64,000 nt of DNA from Pseudomonas pergaminensis (GTDB lineage: Bacteria > Pseudomonadota > Gammaproteobacteria > Pseudomonadales > Pseudomonadaceae): assembly GCF_024112395.2 (NCBI RefSeq), contig NZ_CP078013.2:4464001-4528000 (forward strand), in the 5' to 3' direction. Shown one piece after another: positions 42,701 to 52,577 of the stretch. The translations under genes were made by a program, and so were the position numbers. A model generated the notes under the pieces. It had not been told where the DNA came from and did not search any database. It worked only from the letters and a program-made list of their open reading frames with translations. Positions within the stretch are counted from its first letter, which is position 1. Each line of letters starts with the position of its first letter.

Positions 42701-42726
42701 GTAGGAGGCCGCACGCGGGCTCCTAC
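42701..42726. repeat. Single REP-like palindrome
   Basis: GTAGGAG and CTCCTAC flank a GC-rich centre, 11 bases after the oxidase stop. A solitary REP-type hairpin. Confidence 0.55.
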
Positions 42727-42756
42727 GGGTCGTACTTATCAAATCGCAGACACAAA

Positions 42757-42785
42757 AAACCCCGGTCTTTCGACCAGGGTCTTTG
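42757..42785. terminator. Terminator of the tRNA-Asp/Val operon
   Basis: ACCCCGGTC pairs with GACCAGGGT (one mismatch) around TTTC, with A-run on the left (T-run for the minus strand) and TCTTTG on the right. It can serve both the tRNAs and the PuuB-like gene. Confidence 0.85.
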
Positions 42786-42853
42786 CTATCGGATCAAAGT
42801 AGCCAGAGGCTTTCTTTGCGCTTCAAGGCGTTCAGTGGGCCTTGAGGCAGATA

Positions 42854-42930
42854 TGGCGCAGCGGACGGGACTCGAACCCGCGACCCCCGGCGTGACAGGC
42901 CGGTATTCTAACCGACTGAACTACCGCTGC
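42854..42930 (-). tRNA. tRNA-Asp (GTC), copy 1
   Basis: 77 bases, minus strand, GCAGCGGTAGTTCAG to CGCTGCGCCA with encoded CCA. Anticodon stem CCGGC/GCCGG around CTGTCAC, giving GTC. Identical to the copy at 43036. Confidence 0.97.
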
Positions 42931-43035
42931 GTATCGCTTGACCGGCTGAGCGTAAGGCCTCAACCGTCCTTAAACATCTGATCGATCAGCCTTGGCTGTT
43001 CAATCTCAAGCCCGACAAATCAGACTTGGAAAATA

Positions 43036-43112
43036 TGGCGCAGCGGACGGGACTCGAACCCGCGACCCCCGGCGTGACAGGCCGGTATTCTAACCGACTG
43101 AACTACCGCTGC
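43036..43112 (-). tRNA. tRNA-Asp (GTC), copy 2
   Basis: Same 77-base sequence as at 42854, 105 bases upstream in the operon. Two copies of tRNA-Asp after tRNA-Val raise gene dose. Confidence 0.97.
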
Positions 43113-43167
43113 GCGTCGGTGCAACCTTTAGCGTTGCGTCTTGCCCTGGGGCAAAACTCTCAAGAAG

Positions 43168-43243
43168 TGGTGGGTGATGACGGGATCGAACCGCCGACCC
43201 TCTGCTTGTAAGGCAGATGCTCTCCCAGCTGAGCTAATCACCC
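43168..43243 (-). tRNA. tRNA-Val (TAC)
   Basis: 76 bases, minus strand, GGGTGATTAGCTCAG to CATCACCCACCA. Anticodon stem TCTGC/GCAGA encloses CTTACAA, giving TAC. First gene of a three-tRNA operon. Confidence 0.97.
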
Positions 43244-43264
43244 TTTGCTTCGTTGAGGCCGCGA

Positions 43265-43293
43265 AATTTACGCAGGTAGCGGACCTAAGTCAA
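43265..43293 (-). promoter_or_regulatory. Sigma-70 promoter of the tRNA-Val/Asp/Asp operon
   Basis: Minus strand: TTGACT (43293-43288), 17 bases, TAAATT (43270-43265), then a GC-rich TCGCGGCC discriminator, about 22 bases before the mature tRNA end. Confidence 0.8.
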
Positions 43294-43350
43294 TAGCCCG
43301 CTTGAAGTTTTTCTGAAAAAGACAAAATGACTTCAAGACGGCAACCCGCC

Positions 43351-44130
43351 CTACTCGCTGTAAATCATCTTCTTGCTCATGCCACCGTCCACGACAAACT
43401 CTTGCCCGGTGACAAACCCCGCCTGGCGCGACAGCAGCCATGCCACCATCGCCGCTACGTCTTCTACAGTGCCCACCCTGCCCGCCGGATGCTGGGCGTG
43501 GTCGGTGTCGCTCAGCGGCTCGGCACGACGTGCTGCAGGATCACGCGCATCGATCCAGCCAGGACTGACCGCATTGACCCTTACTTCCGGGCCCAGGCTC
43601 ATCGCCAGGGCATGCGTGAGGGCCAGCAGGCCGCCTTTGCTTGCGGCATAAGCCTCGGTGTCCGGCTCCGACTGGCGAGCCCGTGTCGACGCCAGATTGA
43701 CGATGGCACCACCGTGGGCGCGCAGGTACGGCGCGCAGTGCTTGGCCAATAACATCGGCCCACCGAGGTTCACGGCCAGCACCCGATTCCAGTAAGCCAG
43801 GTCCAGGCTTTCCAGGGTGATATTGCGCGGGTCGGCCACTGCCGCGTTGCAGACCAACGCGTCCAGGCGCCCAAACTGCCCCAGCACTTCGGCGACACCC
43901 TGGGCCACTTGCTTCTCGTCGGCCACGTCCATGCTGATAAACCAGGCGTTCTCGCCCAGCACCTTGGACACCTTGGAACCGCGCTCGCGGTCCAGGTCGG
44001 TCAACACCACCTGCCAGCCTTCGCTGATCAGCCACGCGGCAATCCCGAGACCAATGCCCCGCGCCGCACCGGTGACCAGTGCGACACGCCCGTTACTGGC
44101 GGCTGCGGCTTCCATGGACCACTCGATCAC
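43351..44130 (-). CDS. SDR-family oxidoreductase downstream of metZ
   Basis: 259 residues from a GTG that overlaps the metZ stop (GTGA); an ATG at 44115 is an alternative. Classical short-chain dehydrogenase: nucleotide motif [20 protein letters not shown] ([12 protein letters not shown]), catalytic serine in [25 protein letters not shown] with Tyr and Lys. An aspartate after the second beta strand (LTDLDRERG) favours NAD over NADP. Coupled to metZ by overlap, as in other pseudomonads, but its substrate is unknown. Confidence 0.9.
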   Translation of the reverse strand: MIEWSMEAAAASNGRVALVTGAARGIGLGIAAWLISEGWQVVLTDLDRERGSKVSKVLGENAWFISMDVADEKQVAQGVAEVLGQFGRLDALVCNAAVADPRNITLESLDLAYWNRVLAVNLGGPMLLAKHCAPYLRAHGGAIVNLASTRARQSEPDTEAYAASKGGLLALTHALAMSLGPEVRVNAVSPGWIDARDPAARRAEPLSDTDHAQHPAGRVGTVEDVAAMVAWLLSRQAGFVTGQEFVVDGGMSKKMIYSE

Positions 44131-45338
44131 AAGGCTGCCAGCCCGCGAGCCAGGTCAGCCTGCAAGTCAGCCACGTCTTCCAGGCCAACCGCGATGCGGA
44201 TCAGGCTGTCACGGATACCCGCTGCCTCACGCTCCTGCGGCGCCAGGCGCCCGTGGGAAGTGGTACTCGGGTGGGTAATGGTGGTCTTGCTGTCACCCAG
44301 GTTGGCGGTGATGGAGATCAGGCGCGTCGCATCGATAAAACGCCAGGCGCCCTCTTTGCCGCCCTTGACTTCGAAGCTCACCACGGCACCAAAACCGCGC
44401 TGCTGGCGCTGGGCCAACGCGTGCTGCGGGTGGCTCTTGAGGCCGGCGTAATGCACCTTCTCGATACCGTCTTGCTGCTCCAGCCACTCGGCCAGCGCCT
44501 GGGCGTTGGCGCAATGGGCCTTCATGCGCAGGTTGAGGGTTTCCAAGCCCTTGAGGAAGATCCAGGCGTTGAATGGGCTCAAGCTTGGGCCAGCGGTGCG
44601 CAGGAAGCCCACGACCTCTTTCATCTGCTCACTGCGACCCGCAACCACACCGCCCATGCAACGACCCTGGCCGTCGATGAACTTGGTCGCCGAATGCACG
44701 ACGATGTCCGCGCCCAGCTTCAACGGCTGCTGCAGCGCCGGGGTGCAGAAGCAGTTGTCGACCACCAGCAGGGTGCCCTTGGCATGCGCCACTTCGGACA
44801 ATGCAGCGATATCCACCAGTTCGGCCAATGGGTTGGACGGCGACTCGACGAACAGCAACTTGGTGTTGGCCTTGATCGCTGCCTCCCAGCCAGACAAGTC
44901 CGCCAAGGGCACGTAGTCCACTTCGATACCGAAACGCTTGAAGTACTTTTCGAACAGGCTGATGGTCGAACCGAACACACTGCGCGACACCAGCACATGG
45001 TCGCCGGCACTGCACAGGCTCATGACCACCGCCAGGATCGCCGCCATGCCGGTGGCCGTGGCCACAGCTTGCTCAGCGCCTTCCAACGCCGCGATACGCT
45101 CTTCGAACGCGCGCACGGTCGGGTTGGTATAGCGCGAATACACGTTGCCCGGCACTTCGCCAGCAAAGCGCGCAGCGGCATCGGCGGCGGTGCGGAACAC
45201 ATAGCTGGAAGTGAAGAACATCGGGTCGCCGTGCTCACCTTCCGGGGTGCGGTGCTGGCCGGCGCGCACAGCCAGGGTATCGAAAGCTACGCCATCGAGG
45301 TCGCTGTCCAACCGACCGGCATCCCATTCCTGACTCAT
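44127..45338 (-). CDS. metZ: O-succinylhomoserine sulfhydrylase
   Basis: 403 residues of the Cys/Met PLP enzyme family. It makes homocysteine from O-succinylhomoserine and sulfide, the direct sulfhydrylation route of Pseudomonas methionine synthesis. Seen are [60 protein letters not shown] and the PLP lysine in [12 protein letters not shown] (about residue 210). It follows purF after a terminator, and is followed by an overlapping SDR gene. Confidence 0.96.
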   Translation of the reverse strand: MSQEWDAGRLDSDLDGVAFDTLAVRAGQHRTPEGEHGDPMFFTSSYVFRTAADAAARFAGEVPGNVYSRYTNPTVRAFEERIAALEGAEQAVATATGMAAILAVVMSLCSAGDHVLVSRSVFGSTISLFEKYFKRFGIEVDYVPLADLSGWEAAIKANTKLLFVESPSNPLAELVDIAALSEVAHAKGTLLVVDNCFCTPALQQPLKLGADIVVHSATKFIDGQGRCMGGVVAGRSEQMKEVVGFLRTAGPSLSPFNAWIFLKGLETLNLRMKAHCANAQALAEWLEQQDGIEKVHYAGLKSHPQHALAQRQQRGFGAVVSFEVKGGKEGAWRFIDATRLISITANLGDSKTTITHPSTTSHGRLAPQEREAAGIRDSLIRIAVGLEDVADLQADLARGLAAL

Positions 45339-45376
45339 GCTGCGACTCCTTACTCAATTCTTTATTTAAGATACAA

Positions 45377-45398
45377 AACCGGCCCCTCAGGGCCGGTT
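45377..45398 (-). terminator. Terminator between purF and metZ
   Basis: AACCGGCCC (45377-45385) pairs with GGGCCGGTT (45390-45398), loop of four, followed on the minus strand by TTTTGTAT. It would reduce read-through from purF into metZ. Confidence 0.85.
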
Positions 45399-45403
45399 GT
45401 CAC

Positions 45404-46909
45404 TCAGTTGTTGTACAGGTCGATGATCGCGCTGACCGCCTGGGTCTTGATCTTCGACGAGTCGTTACGCGCCTGCTCGATCTTGTCCAGGTACGCCTCG
45501 TCGACGTCACCGGTCACATACTTGCCGTCAAACACGGCGCAGTCGAACTGGTCGATCTTGATTTTGCCACCACCGACCGCTTCGATCAGGTCCGGCAAGT
45601 CCTGGTAGATCAGCCAATCGGCACCGATCAGGTCGGCCACGTCCTGGGTCGAACGGTTGTGAGCGATCAGTTCGTGGGCGCTCGGCATATCGATACCGTA
45701 TACGTTCGGGTAACGCACGGCAGGTGCTGCGGAACAGAAATACACGTTCTTCGCACCGGCTTCGCGGGCCATCTGGATGATCTGCTTGCAGGTGGTGCCA
45801 CGCACGATGGAATCATCCACCAGCATCACGTTCTTGCCGCGGAATTCCAGCTCGATGGCGTTGAGCTTCTGGCGTACCGACTTCTTGCGCGCTGCCTGGC
45901 CCGGCATGATGAAGGTCCGGCCAATGTAGCGGTTCTTCACGAAGCCTTCGCGGAACTTGACGCCCAGGTGGTTGGCCAGCTCCAGCGCGGCGGTACGGCT
46001 GGTGTCCGGGATCGGGATCACCACGTCGATGTCATGCTCAGGACGCTCGCGCAGGATTTTCTCGGCCAGCTTCTCGCCCATGCGCAGACGCGCCTTGTAC
46101 ACCGAAACGCCGTCGATGATCGAATCCGGACGCGCCAGGTAGACGTGCTCGAAGATGCACGGGGTGAGTTTCGGTGCCACGGCGCACTGGCGGGTGTGCA
46201 GCTTGCCGTCTTCGGTGATGTACACCGCTTCGCCTGGCGCGAGGTCGCGGATCAGGGTGAAACCCAGCACGTCCAGGGACACGCTTTCGGAGGCGATCAT
46301 GTACTCGACGCCTTCGTCGGTGTGACGCTGGCCGAACACGATCGGGCGAATGCCGTGCGGGTCACGGAAGCCGACGATGCCATAACCGGTGACCATGGCC
46401 ACTACGGCATAACCGCCGACGCAACGGTTGTGCACGTCGGTGACGGCAGCGAACACGTCTTCTTCGGTCGGCTGCAGCTTGCCGCGCTGGGCCAGCTCGT
46501 GGGCGAACACGTTGAGCAGCACTTCCGAGTCGGAACTGGTGTTGACGTGGCGCAGGTCAGATTCGTAAATCTCCTTGGCCAACTGTTCAACGTTGGTCAG
46601 GTTACCGTTGTGCGCCAGGGTGATGCCGTAAGGCGAGTTGACGTAAAACGGTTGAGCTTCGGCCGACGTCGAGCTACCGGCAGTCGGGTAACGCACATGG
46701 CCAATGCCCATGTGCCCGACCAGGCGCTGCATGTGACGCTGGTGAAACACGTCACGTACCAGGCCATTGTCCTTGCGCAGGAATAACCGGCCGTCGTGGC
46801 TGGTCACAATACCGGCAGCGTCCTGGCCGCGGTGCTGGAGGACGGTTAGCGCGTCATACAGCGCCTGATTGACGTTCGACTTACCGACGATACCGACGAT
46901 GCCACACAT
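45404..46909 (-). CDS. purF: Amidophosphoribosyltransferase
   Basis: 501 residues from [20 protein letters not shown]; cysteine 2 becomes the N-terminal nucleophile of the glutaminase domain, which fixes this start (three codons after an upstream ATG). First committed step of purine synthesis, PRPP to phosphoribosylamine. The Ntn glutaminase domain (1-230) has [20 protein letters not shown]. The phosphoribosyltransferase domain has the PRPP loop [19 protein letters not shown] (about 360-378). The usual cvpA-purF order is kept. Confidence 0.98.
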   Translation of the reverse strand: MCGIVGIVGKSNVNQALYDALTVLQHRGQDAAGIVTSHDGRLFLRKDNGLVRDVFHQRHMQRLVGHMGIGHVRYPTAGSSTSAEAQPFYVNSPYGITLAHNGNLTNVEQLAKEIYESDLRHVNTSSDSEVLLNVFAHELAQRGKLQPTEEDVFAAVTDVHNRCVGGYAVVAMVTGYGIVGFRDPHGIRPIVFGQRHTDEGVEYMIASESVSLDVLGFTLIRDLAPGEAVYITEDGKLHTRQCAVAPKLTPCIFEHVYLARPDSIIDGVSVYKARLRMGEKLAEKILRERPEHDIDVVIPIPDTSRTAALELANHLGVKFREGFVKNRYIGRTFIMPGQAARKKSVRQKLNAIELEFRGKNVMLVDDSIVRGTTCKQIIQMAREAGAKNVYFCSAAPAVRYPNVYGIDMPSAHELIAHNRSTQDVADLIGADWLIYQDLPDLIEAVGGGKIKIDQFDCAVFDGKYVTGDVDEAYLDKIEQARNDSSKIKTQAVSAIIDLYNN

Positions 46910-46950
46910 GCGACGCAACCCCTACTTAATGAATCTTGACTGAACACAGC

Positions 46951-47508
46951 TTACTGAGGCGTTTTGGCCGGTAAGAGGTGTTCCTTGAACGGAAGATCAG
47001 CGGGTACGCTGATTCCGCTGGCCAGCCACTGACTGCTCCACCCCAGAATGAGGTTTTTGGACCAATCTGCAACCAATAGAAATTTTGGCACGAGTACCGA
47101 CTCCTGCCACCACGAATCCTGCTGTACCGGCCCCAGGCTCAACAGCCCGACCGCCACGACCACCAGCAACGCGCCACGCGCGGCGCCGAAGGCCATGCCG
47201 AGAAATCGATCGGTCCCGGAGAGGCCGGTGACACGTATCAACTCGCCAATAAGATAATTGACCATTGCCCCCACCAGCAGCGTGGCGATGAACATGATGG
47301 CGCAGCCCGCGATGACGCGAGCCGAAGGTGTCTCGATGTATCCGGCCAGGTAGACCGACAATGAACCGCCGAACATCCAGGCTACGACTCCTGCGATGAT
47401 CCAGGTCAGCAACGACAGTGCTTCTTTTACGAAGCCGCGGCTTAGACTGATCAAAGCGGAGATGGCGACGATTGCAACGATCGCCCAATCAACCCAGGTA
47501 AATGGCAC
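46951..47508 (-). CDS. cvpA: CvpA family membrane protein
   Basis: 185 residues, inner-membrane, with four hydrophobic helices (about 5-22, 28-48, 62-84, 101-125). Typical text is DWAIVAIVAISALISLSRGF and LSGTDRFLGMAFGAARGALL. CvpA is linked to colicin V export and to envelope stress tolerance in other bacteria; its mechanism is unclear. It lies 41 bases upstream of purF. Confidence 0.93.
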   Translation of the reverse strand: MPFTWVDWAIVAIVAISALISLSRGFVKEALSLLTWIIAGVVAWMFGGSLSVYLAGYIETPSARVIAGCAIMFIATLLVGAMVNYLIGELIRVTGLSGTDRFLGMAFGAARGALLVVVAVGLLSLGPVQQDSWWQESVLVPKFLLVADWSKNLILGWSSQWLASGISVPADLPFKEHLLPAKTPQ

Positions 47509-47615
47509 GTTTGAGCCTACGGACAGATAAGGCGGCGCATTTTAGCAGAGCGTCGGGCTATCGGTAAGCTGTGATTACGGCAGCTTTGCAAATCAATGGG
47601 TTGTACCCCTGAATG

Positions 47616-47679
47616 TAGGAGCCCGGCTTGCCGGCGATAGCGATCTTATCGACGCCATCGCCGGCAAGCCGGGCTCCTA
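47616..47679. repeat. REPIN with perfect 23-bp arms
   Basis: Arms 47616-47638 and 47657-47679 are perfect inverted complements (core GAGCCCGGCTTGCCGGCGAT), with an 18-base loop. A REP pair between dedD and cvpA. Confidence 0.9.
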
Positions 47680-47710
47680 AAGGTATGCCGCATCTCAAGC
47701 AGGGATCAAA

Positions 47711-48373
47711 TCAGCCGCGTTCAGGCTGGAAACGAGTGACGAATCCTTTAAGGTTCTGCTGGCGATCCAGCAGGTCCCGCAGGCGATCCGCCTCGGCACG
47801 CTCGATCAGCGGGCCGATAAACACCCGATTCTTGCCGTCGGCGCTTCGAATATAGGCGTTGTAGCCCTGGCTACGCAGCTTCTTCTGCAAGGCGTCGGCG
47901 CCTTCGCGATTGCCCAGGCTGGCGACCTGGATCGACCAACTGATCGGCAAGCCATTCGGGTCGATACGGCTCTGCCCCACATCCGGCTTGCCCGGGGCGG
48001 CAGGTTGCGGCGCTACCGGCTTGGGTGCAGGTGCGGGCGCAGCGGGCTTGGTGGCGACAACCGGCGCCGCGGGTGCTGGCTTGACCACTGGCACGCTGGG
48101 TTGCACCGGCATCGACGGTGCCTGCTGCGCAGCCACTTCATCGTCAGTCGGTACAGGCTCTTCTTCAGGCAATGCCTGGGGCTCAGGCACCACCACCGGT
48201 TCAACCTGCACCTGGGGCACTGCGGGCGCCTGGGGCGCAGCCGGGGCTTCGACGACAACCTGACGCTCTTCGTCCTGGCGGGAAAACAGCATCGGCAGGA
48301 AAATCACCGCCAATGCCACCAGCACCAAGGCTCCGACCATTCGCTGCTTGTACGCGCTATCCAGTAATGCCAT
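47711..48373 (-). CDS. dedD: SPOR-domain protein (DedD-like)
   Basis: 220 residues from [20 protein letters not shown]. One N-terminal membrane helix (about 12-31), a long proline/alanine/valine-rich linker (about 40-140) and a C-terminal SPOR domain (about 145-218, WSIQVASLGNREGADALQKK, RVFIGPLIERAEADRLRDLL). SPOR domains bind septal peptidoglycan. Its start lies 17 bases inside folC, giving coupling. Confidence 0.92.
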   Translation of the reverse strand: MALLDSAYKQRMVGALVLVALAVIFLPMLFSRQDEERQVVVEAPAAPQAPAVPQVQVEPVVVPEPQALPEEEPVPTDDEVAAQQAPSMPVQPSVPVVKPAPAAPVVATKPAAPAPAPKPVAPQPAAPGKPDVGQSRIDPNGLPISWSIQVASLGNREGADALQKKLRSQGYNAYIRSADGKNRVFIGPLIERAEADRLRDLLDRQQNLKGFVTRFQPERG

Positions 48374-49664
48374 GTGCAGCTTCCTCCGTGGAGCGCCGGG
48401 CCAACCACTCAAGCGCCTCGGCAACACAATAAAATGACCCGAACAACAGAATCTCATCGTCGGGCGTGGCAATGGCGCACTGTGCTTCAAGGGCATCGGT
48501 CACGCTTGCATACGACGTCACCGGCGCACCAAGGTTCTGCAAGGCCACTTCCAGTTCGGTCGCCGGACGGCTGCGCGAGGTATCCAGAGGCGCCACGGCC
48601 CAAGCCTGGACATTGCCCAGCAAGGGCGCGACCACGCCCTCCAGGTCCTTATCGGCGAGCAAACCGAATACTGCAAGGCGACGGCCGACCGGTGGCCTGC
48701 GCGACAGGCGTTGTGCCAGGTACTCGGCCGCATGGGGGTTGTGGCCCACATCCAGCAGCAGGTTCAGGCGCCTGCCCTGCCATTGGAACTCACGTCGATC
48801 CAGACGCCCGACCACGCGCGTCGCCAACAAGGTGGCGGCGATCTGCTCGGCATTCCACGGCAGATCCAACAGCAGATAAGCCTGCAGCGCGAGCGCGGCG
48901 TTTTCCATCGGCAGGTTCAGCAGCGGCAGATCGCGCAGCTCCACAGCCTGGCCTTGTGCATCGCGCCCACGCCATTGCCAGTGCTGCTCACCGATCTCAA
49001 GGTTGAATTCGCGACCGCGCAGGAAAAAAGGGCAATCCAGCTCGCGCACCTTGTCCAGCAAGGTGTGTGGCGGATCCAGGTCACCACACAGCGCTGGCTT
49101 GCCCTGCCGGAAGATCCCGGCCTTTTCGTAGGCCACGGATTCGCGGGTATTGCCCAGGTAGTCGGCGTGGTCCACACCAATACTGGTGACCAGCGCCAGA
49201 TCGGCATCCACCACATTGACCGTGTCCAGGCGTCCGCCCAGGCCGACTTCCAGCACCACCACATCCAGTTGCGCACGCTCGAACAGCCAGAACGCCGCCA
49301 GGGTGCCCATCTCGAAGTAAGTCAGGGATGTCTCACCCCGGCCGGCATCGAGTGCGGCGAAGGCTTCGCAGAGTTGCTCATCGGTGGCTTCGACGCCATT
49401 GAGCTGCACCCGCTCGTTGTAACGCAGCAGGTGCGGGGAATTGTAGACGCCGACTTTCAGCCCTTGGGCCTGCAGCAGCGCCGCGACAAAGGCACAGGTA
49501 GAGCCTTTGCCGTTGGTGCCGGTCACCGTGATCACTCGCGGCGCCGGCCGGCCCAACCCAAGGCGGGCCGCTACCTGTTGCGAGCGCTCCAGGCCCATGT
49601 CGATGGCGGACGGATGCAACTGCTCAAGGTAGGCGAGCCATTCGCCCAGGGTACGTTGGGTCAT
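48357..49664 (-). CDS. folC: Folylpolyglutamate/dihydrofolate synthase
   Basis: 435 residues. Adds glutamate to dihydropteroate and to reduced folates. Mur-ligase-like ATP loop [20 protein letters not shown] (about residues 40-59), then [40 protein letters not shown] and [18 protein letters not shown]. It overlaps accD by four bases upstream and dedD downstream, in the conserved accD-folC-dedD-cvpA-purF string. Confidence 0.97.
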   Translation of the reverse strand: MTQRTLGEWLAYLEQLHPSAIDMGLERSQQVAARLGLGRPAPRVITVTGTNGKGSTCAFVAALLQAQGLKVGVYNSPHLLRYNERVQLNGVEATDEQLCEAFAALDAGRGETSLTYFEMGTLAAFWLFERAQLDVVVLEVGLGGRLDTVNVVDADLALVTSIGVDHADYLGNTRESVAYEKAGIFRQGKPALCGDLDPPHTLLDKVRELDCPFFLRGREFNLEIGEQHWQWRGRDAQGQAVELRDLPLLNLPMENAALALQAYLLLDLPWNAEQIAATLLATRVVGRLDRREFQWQGRRLNLLLDVGHNPHAAEYLAQRLSRRPPVGRRLAVFGLLADKDLEGVVAPLLGNVQAWAVAPLDTSRSRPATELEVALQNLGAPVTSYASVTDALEAQCAIATPDDEILLFGSFYCVAEALEWLARRSTEEAAHGITG

Positions 49665-50581
49665 AGGTTTGCAGGCACCGGCGGCACAACAATCGGCTCG
49701 ACCTTAGGCGCGATGTAGACAGGCGTCGGCAGGCCCATCATTTGTGCCAGCAGGTTGCCCAGGCGTGGACGCAACTCGCCGCGCGGGATGATCAGGTCGA
49801 TCGCGCCGTGCTCCAGCAGGAACTCGCTGCGCTGGAAGCCTTCCGGCAGTTTTTCACGCACGGTCTGCTCGATCACGCGCGGGCCGGCAAAGCCGATCAG
49901 GGCCTTTGGCTCGCCAACGATCACGTCACCCAGCATCGCCAGGCTGGCGGATACGCCGCCGTAGACAGGGTCAGTCAGCACGGAGATGAACGGGATGCCT
50001 TCTTCGCGCAGACGCGCCAGTACCGCGGAGGTCTTGGCCATTTGCATCAGGGAAATCAGGGCTTCCTGCATACGCGCACCACCGGAGGCGGCGAAGCAGA
50101 TCATCGGGCAACGGTTTTCCAGGGCGTAGTTGGCCGCGCGGACAAAGCGCTCGCCGACGATGGCACCCATGGAGCCGCCCATGAAGGAGAACTCGAACGC
50201 CGACACCACGACAGGCATGCCCAGCAGCTTGCCGCTGACGGAAATCAGCGCGTCTTTCTCGCCGGTCTGCTTTTGCGCAGCGGTCAGGCGGTCCTTGTAC
50301 TTCTTGCCGTCACGGAACTTGAGACGGTCCACTGGTTCCAGGTCGGCGCCCAGCTCGTTACGGCCTTCGGCGTCGAGGAAGATGTCGATGCGGGCGCGGG
50401 CGCCGATACGCATGTGGTGGTTGCACTTGGGGCAAACGTCCAGGGTCTTTTCCAGCTCCGGGCGGTACAGCACCGCGTCGCAGGATGGGCACTTGTGCCA
50501 CAGACCTTCAGGAACCGAGCTTTTCTTCACCTCGGAACGCATGATCGAAGGGATCAGTTTGTCTACTAACCAGTTGCTCAT
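49661..50581 (-). CDS. accD: Acetyl-CoA carboxylase carboxyltransferase subunit beta
   Basis: 306 residues from [20 protein letters not shown]. An N-terminal zinc ribbon has cysteines at about 31, 34, 50 and 53 (CPSC and CPKC). The crotonase-like carboxyltransferase core follows, with [20 protein letters not shown] and [20 protein letters not shown]. With AccA it moves carboxyl from biotin to acetyl-CoA, the first step of fatty acid synthesis. In E. coli the zinc ribbon also binds its own mRNA. Confidence 0.98.
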   Translation of the reverse strand: MSNWLVDKLIPSIMRSEVKKSSVPEGLWHKCPSCDAVLYRPELEKTLDVCPKCNHHMRIGARARIDIFLDAEGRNELGADLEPVDRLKFRDGKKYKDRLTAAQKQTGEKDALISVSGKLLGMPVVVSAFEFSFMGGSMGAIVGERFVRAANYALENRCPMICFAASGGARMQEALISLMQMAKTSAVLARLREEGIPFISVLTDPVYGGVSASLAMLGDVIVGEPKALIGFAGPRVIEQTVREKLPEGFQRSEFLLEHGAIDLIIPRGELRPRLGNLLAQMMGLPTPVYIAPKVEPIVVPPVPANL

Positions 50582-50825
50582 GCTTTCTTTCTCCAGTACC
50601 GGTGGCTTGAACACAGCCCCGCGTATGCCCTTGAGCTAAATTCATATGTGGCGATGACACATGCTGGACGGGGTCAGACGTTCGACCGGCCTTTTCCCGC
50701 ATGTATCCTCAGCCTTCCAGACAACCTGCCAGCGCAGGGTTGCCACTTCATTTCCGAGCCACCCACAGGCGGCGCCGGGCTGTTTTACACAGTGGTAGTT
50801 ATGGACGGCGGCAGACTGCCAGCCG

Positions 50826-51458
50826 TCACATCCCACCGCTGCTGTTGCGCACGGCCTGCATGAATGCGCGAATCTTGCTGTGATCCTTGATGCCCTTGCC
50901 CTGCTCTACCCCACCGCTGACATCCACGGCATACGGGCGAACCTGCTTGATCGCCGCCCCGACATTCGCAGGGTTGAGCCCGCCGGCCAGGATAATCGGC
51001 TTGCTCAGCCCTGCGGGAATCAGCGACCAATCGAACGCTTCACCGGTTCCACCGGGCACGCCTTCGACGTAGGTGTCGAGCAGGATCCCGCGAGCGCCAC
51101 CATAGGCGGCACAGGCGGCTGCAATGTCATCCCCGGCCTTGACGCGCAATGCCTTGATGTACGGGCGCTGGTAGCTTTCACATTCGTCGGGCGTCTCGTC
51201 GCCGTGAAACTGCAGCATATCCAGCGGTACGGCATCCAGGGTTTCGTTGAGTTCGCAACGGCTCGCGTCGACGAACAACCCCACGGTAGTCACGAACGGC
51301 GGCAAGGCGGCGATGATCGCCCGCGCCTGCAACACATTCACCGCCCGTGGGCTCTTGGCGTAAAACACGAAACCAATGGCATCCGCCCCCGCCTCGACTG
51401 CCGCCAGAGCGTCTTCTATGCGGGCAATCCCGCAAATCTTGCTGCGAACGGCTGACAT
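50826..51458 (-). CDS. trpF: Phosphoribosylanthranilate isomerase
   Basis: 210 residues, a TIM barrel. Third step of tryptophan synthesis. The catalytic cysteine is in [16 protein letters not shown] (residue 9), and the acid aspartate in [20 protein letters not shown] (about residue 127). [20 protein letters not shown] and [18 protein letters not shown] form the phosphate-binding loops. As in other pseudomonads it stands alone, away from other trp genes, upstream of accD. Confidence 0.97.
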   Translation of the reverse strand: MSAVRSKICGIARIEDALAAVEAGADAIGFVFYAKSPRAVNVLQARAIIAALPPFVTTVGLFVDASRCELNETLDAVPLDMLQFHGDETPDECESYQRPYIKALRVKAGDDIAAACAAYGGARGILLDTYVEGVPGGTGEAFDWSLIPAGLSKPIILAGGLNPANVGAAIKQVRPYAVDVSGGVEQGKGIKDHSKIRAFMQAVRNSSGGM

Positions 51459-51522
51459 GTCGTGGAAACCTCAGGGGTTGGACCGAGAAAGTCCCGGATG
51501 GTAACAAAAGCTTTTCCGGGCG

Positions 51523-52347
51523 TCAGCCGCCAAGTTCGCTGAAACCTGTGAGGAAGTGTGGCCCGATGAAACGATCCGGCAGTTCGAACTCGTCGCGGTA
51601 CTCCACATCCACCAGGTATAGGCCGAACGGATGCGCCGTGACCCCGCCGGTACGGCGAACCCGGCTTTCCAGCACTTCCTTGGCCCACTCCACCGGGCGC
51701 TCGCCGGTGCCGATGGTCATCAGCACCCCGGCAATGTTTCGAACCATATGGTGCAGGAACGCCCCGGCGCGGATATCCAGCACGATCATCTTGCCGTGGC
51801 GGGTCACGCGCAGGTGATGGACTTCCTTGATCGGCGACTTGGCCTGGCACTGGCCGGCACGGAAGGCGCTGAAATCATGCACGCCCACCAGGTGCTGCGC
51901 GGCTTCGGCCATGCGCTCGGCGTCGAGCGGGCGATGGTTCCAGGTGATTTCTTCGTTGAGGTGCGCCGGGCGGATCTGGTCGTTGTAGATCACATAGCGA
52001 TAACGCCGGGCGATGGCCTTGAAGCGCGCGTGGAAATGCGCGGGCATGACCTTGGCCCAGCTGACACTGACGTCATGGGGCAGATTGATATTAGCGCCCA
52101 TCACCCAGGCCTTCATGGAGCGTTCTGCCTGGGTGTCGAAATGCACCACCTGGCCGCAAGCATGCACGCCCGCATCGGTGCGCCCGGCGCACATCAGCGA
52201 CACCGGCGAATCAGCAACTTTGGACAGGGCATTTTCCAGGGTTTCCTGCACCGTCAGCACGCCAGACGCCTGACGCTGCCAGCCGCGATAGCGCGAACCT
52301 TTGTATTCCACGCCCAGGGCGATGCGGTAAAAGCCTGCGGCCGCCAT
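51523..52347 (-). CDS. truA: tRNA pseudouridine synthase A
   Basis: About 274 residues from the first ATG (MAAAGFYRIALGVEYKGSRY), which matches the E. coli N-terminus length; TTG starts at 52377 or 52404 would add 10 or 19 residues. It forms pseudouridine at positions 38-40 of the anticodon stem. The catalytic aspartate is in CAGRTDAGVHACGQVVHFDT (residue 58 with this start). Between fimV and trpF as usual. Confidence 0.95.
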   Translation of the reverse strand: MAAAGFYRIALGVEYKGSRYRGWQRQASGVLTVQETLENALSKVADSPVSLMCAGRTDAGVHACGQVVHFDTQAERSMKAWVMGANINLPHDVSVSWAKVMPAHFHARFKAIARRYRYVIYNDQIRPAHLNEEITWNHRPLDAERMAEAAQHLVGVHDFSAFRAGQCQAKSPIKEVHHLRVTRHGKMIVLDIRAGAFLHHMVRNIAGVLMTIGTGERPVEWAKEVLESRVRRTGGVTAHPFGLYLVDVEYRDEFELPDRFIGPHFLTGFSELGG

Positions 52348-52470
52348 TTCGGCAGCCGGATTATCTATATTTGCCAAGAACTGAGAGCCTGATGAGTTGC
52401 GCAAAGGCGGCCATTATAAAGACCGTAAAGCGCGATGGGCACTTTTGTTACGGATTGGCCCCTAGCAAAA

Positions 52471-52559
52471 TGTGGGAGCGGGCTTGCTCGCGAAGGGGGC
52501 GGATCAGTCACAACTTCATTAACTGACACGCCGTCTTCGCGAGCAAGCCCGCTCCCACA
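52471..52559. repeat. REPIN with perfect 25-bp arms
   Basis: Arms 52471-52495 and 52535-52559 are inverted complements with core GCGGGCTTGCTCGCGAAG. Same family as the pair at 56408-56498. Lies between truA and fimV. Confidence 0.9.
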
Positions 52560-52577
52560 CTGGGTAGGCGTCGCCCG

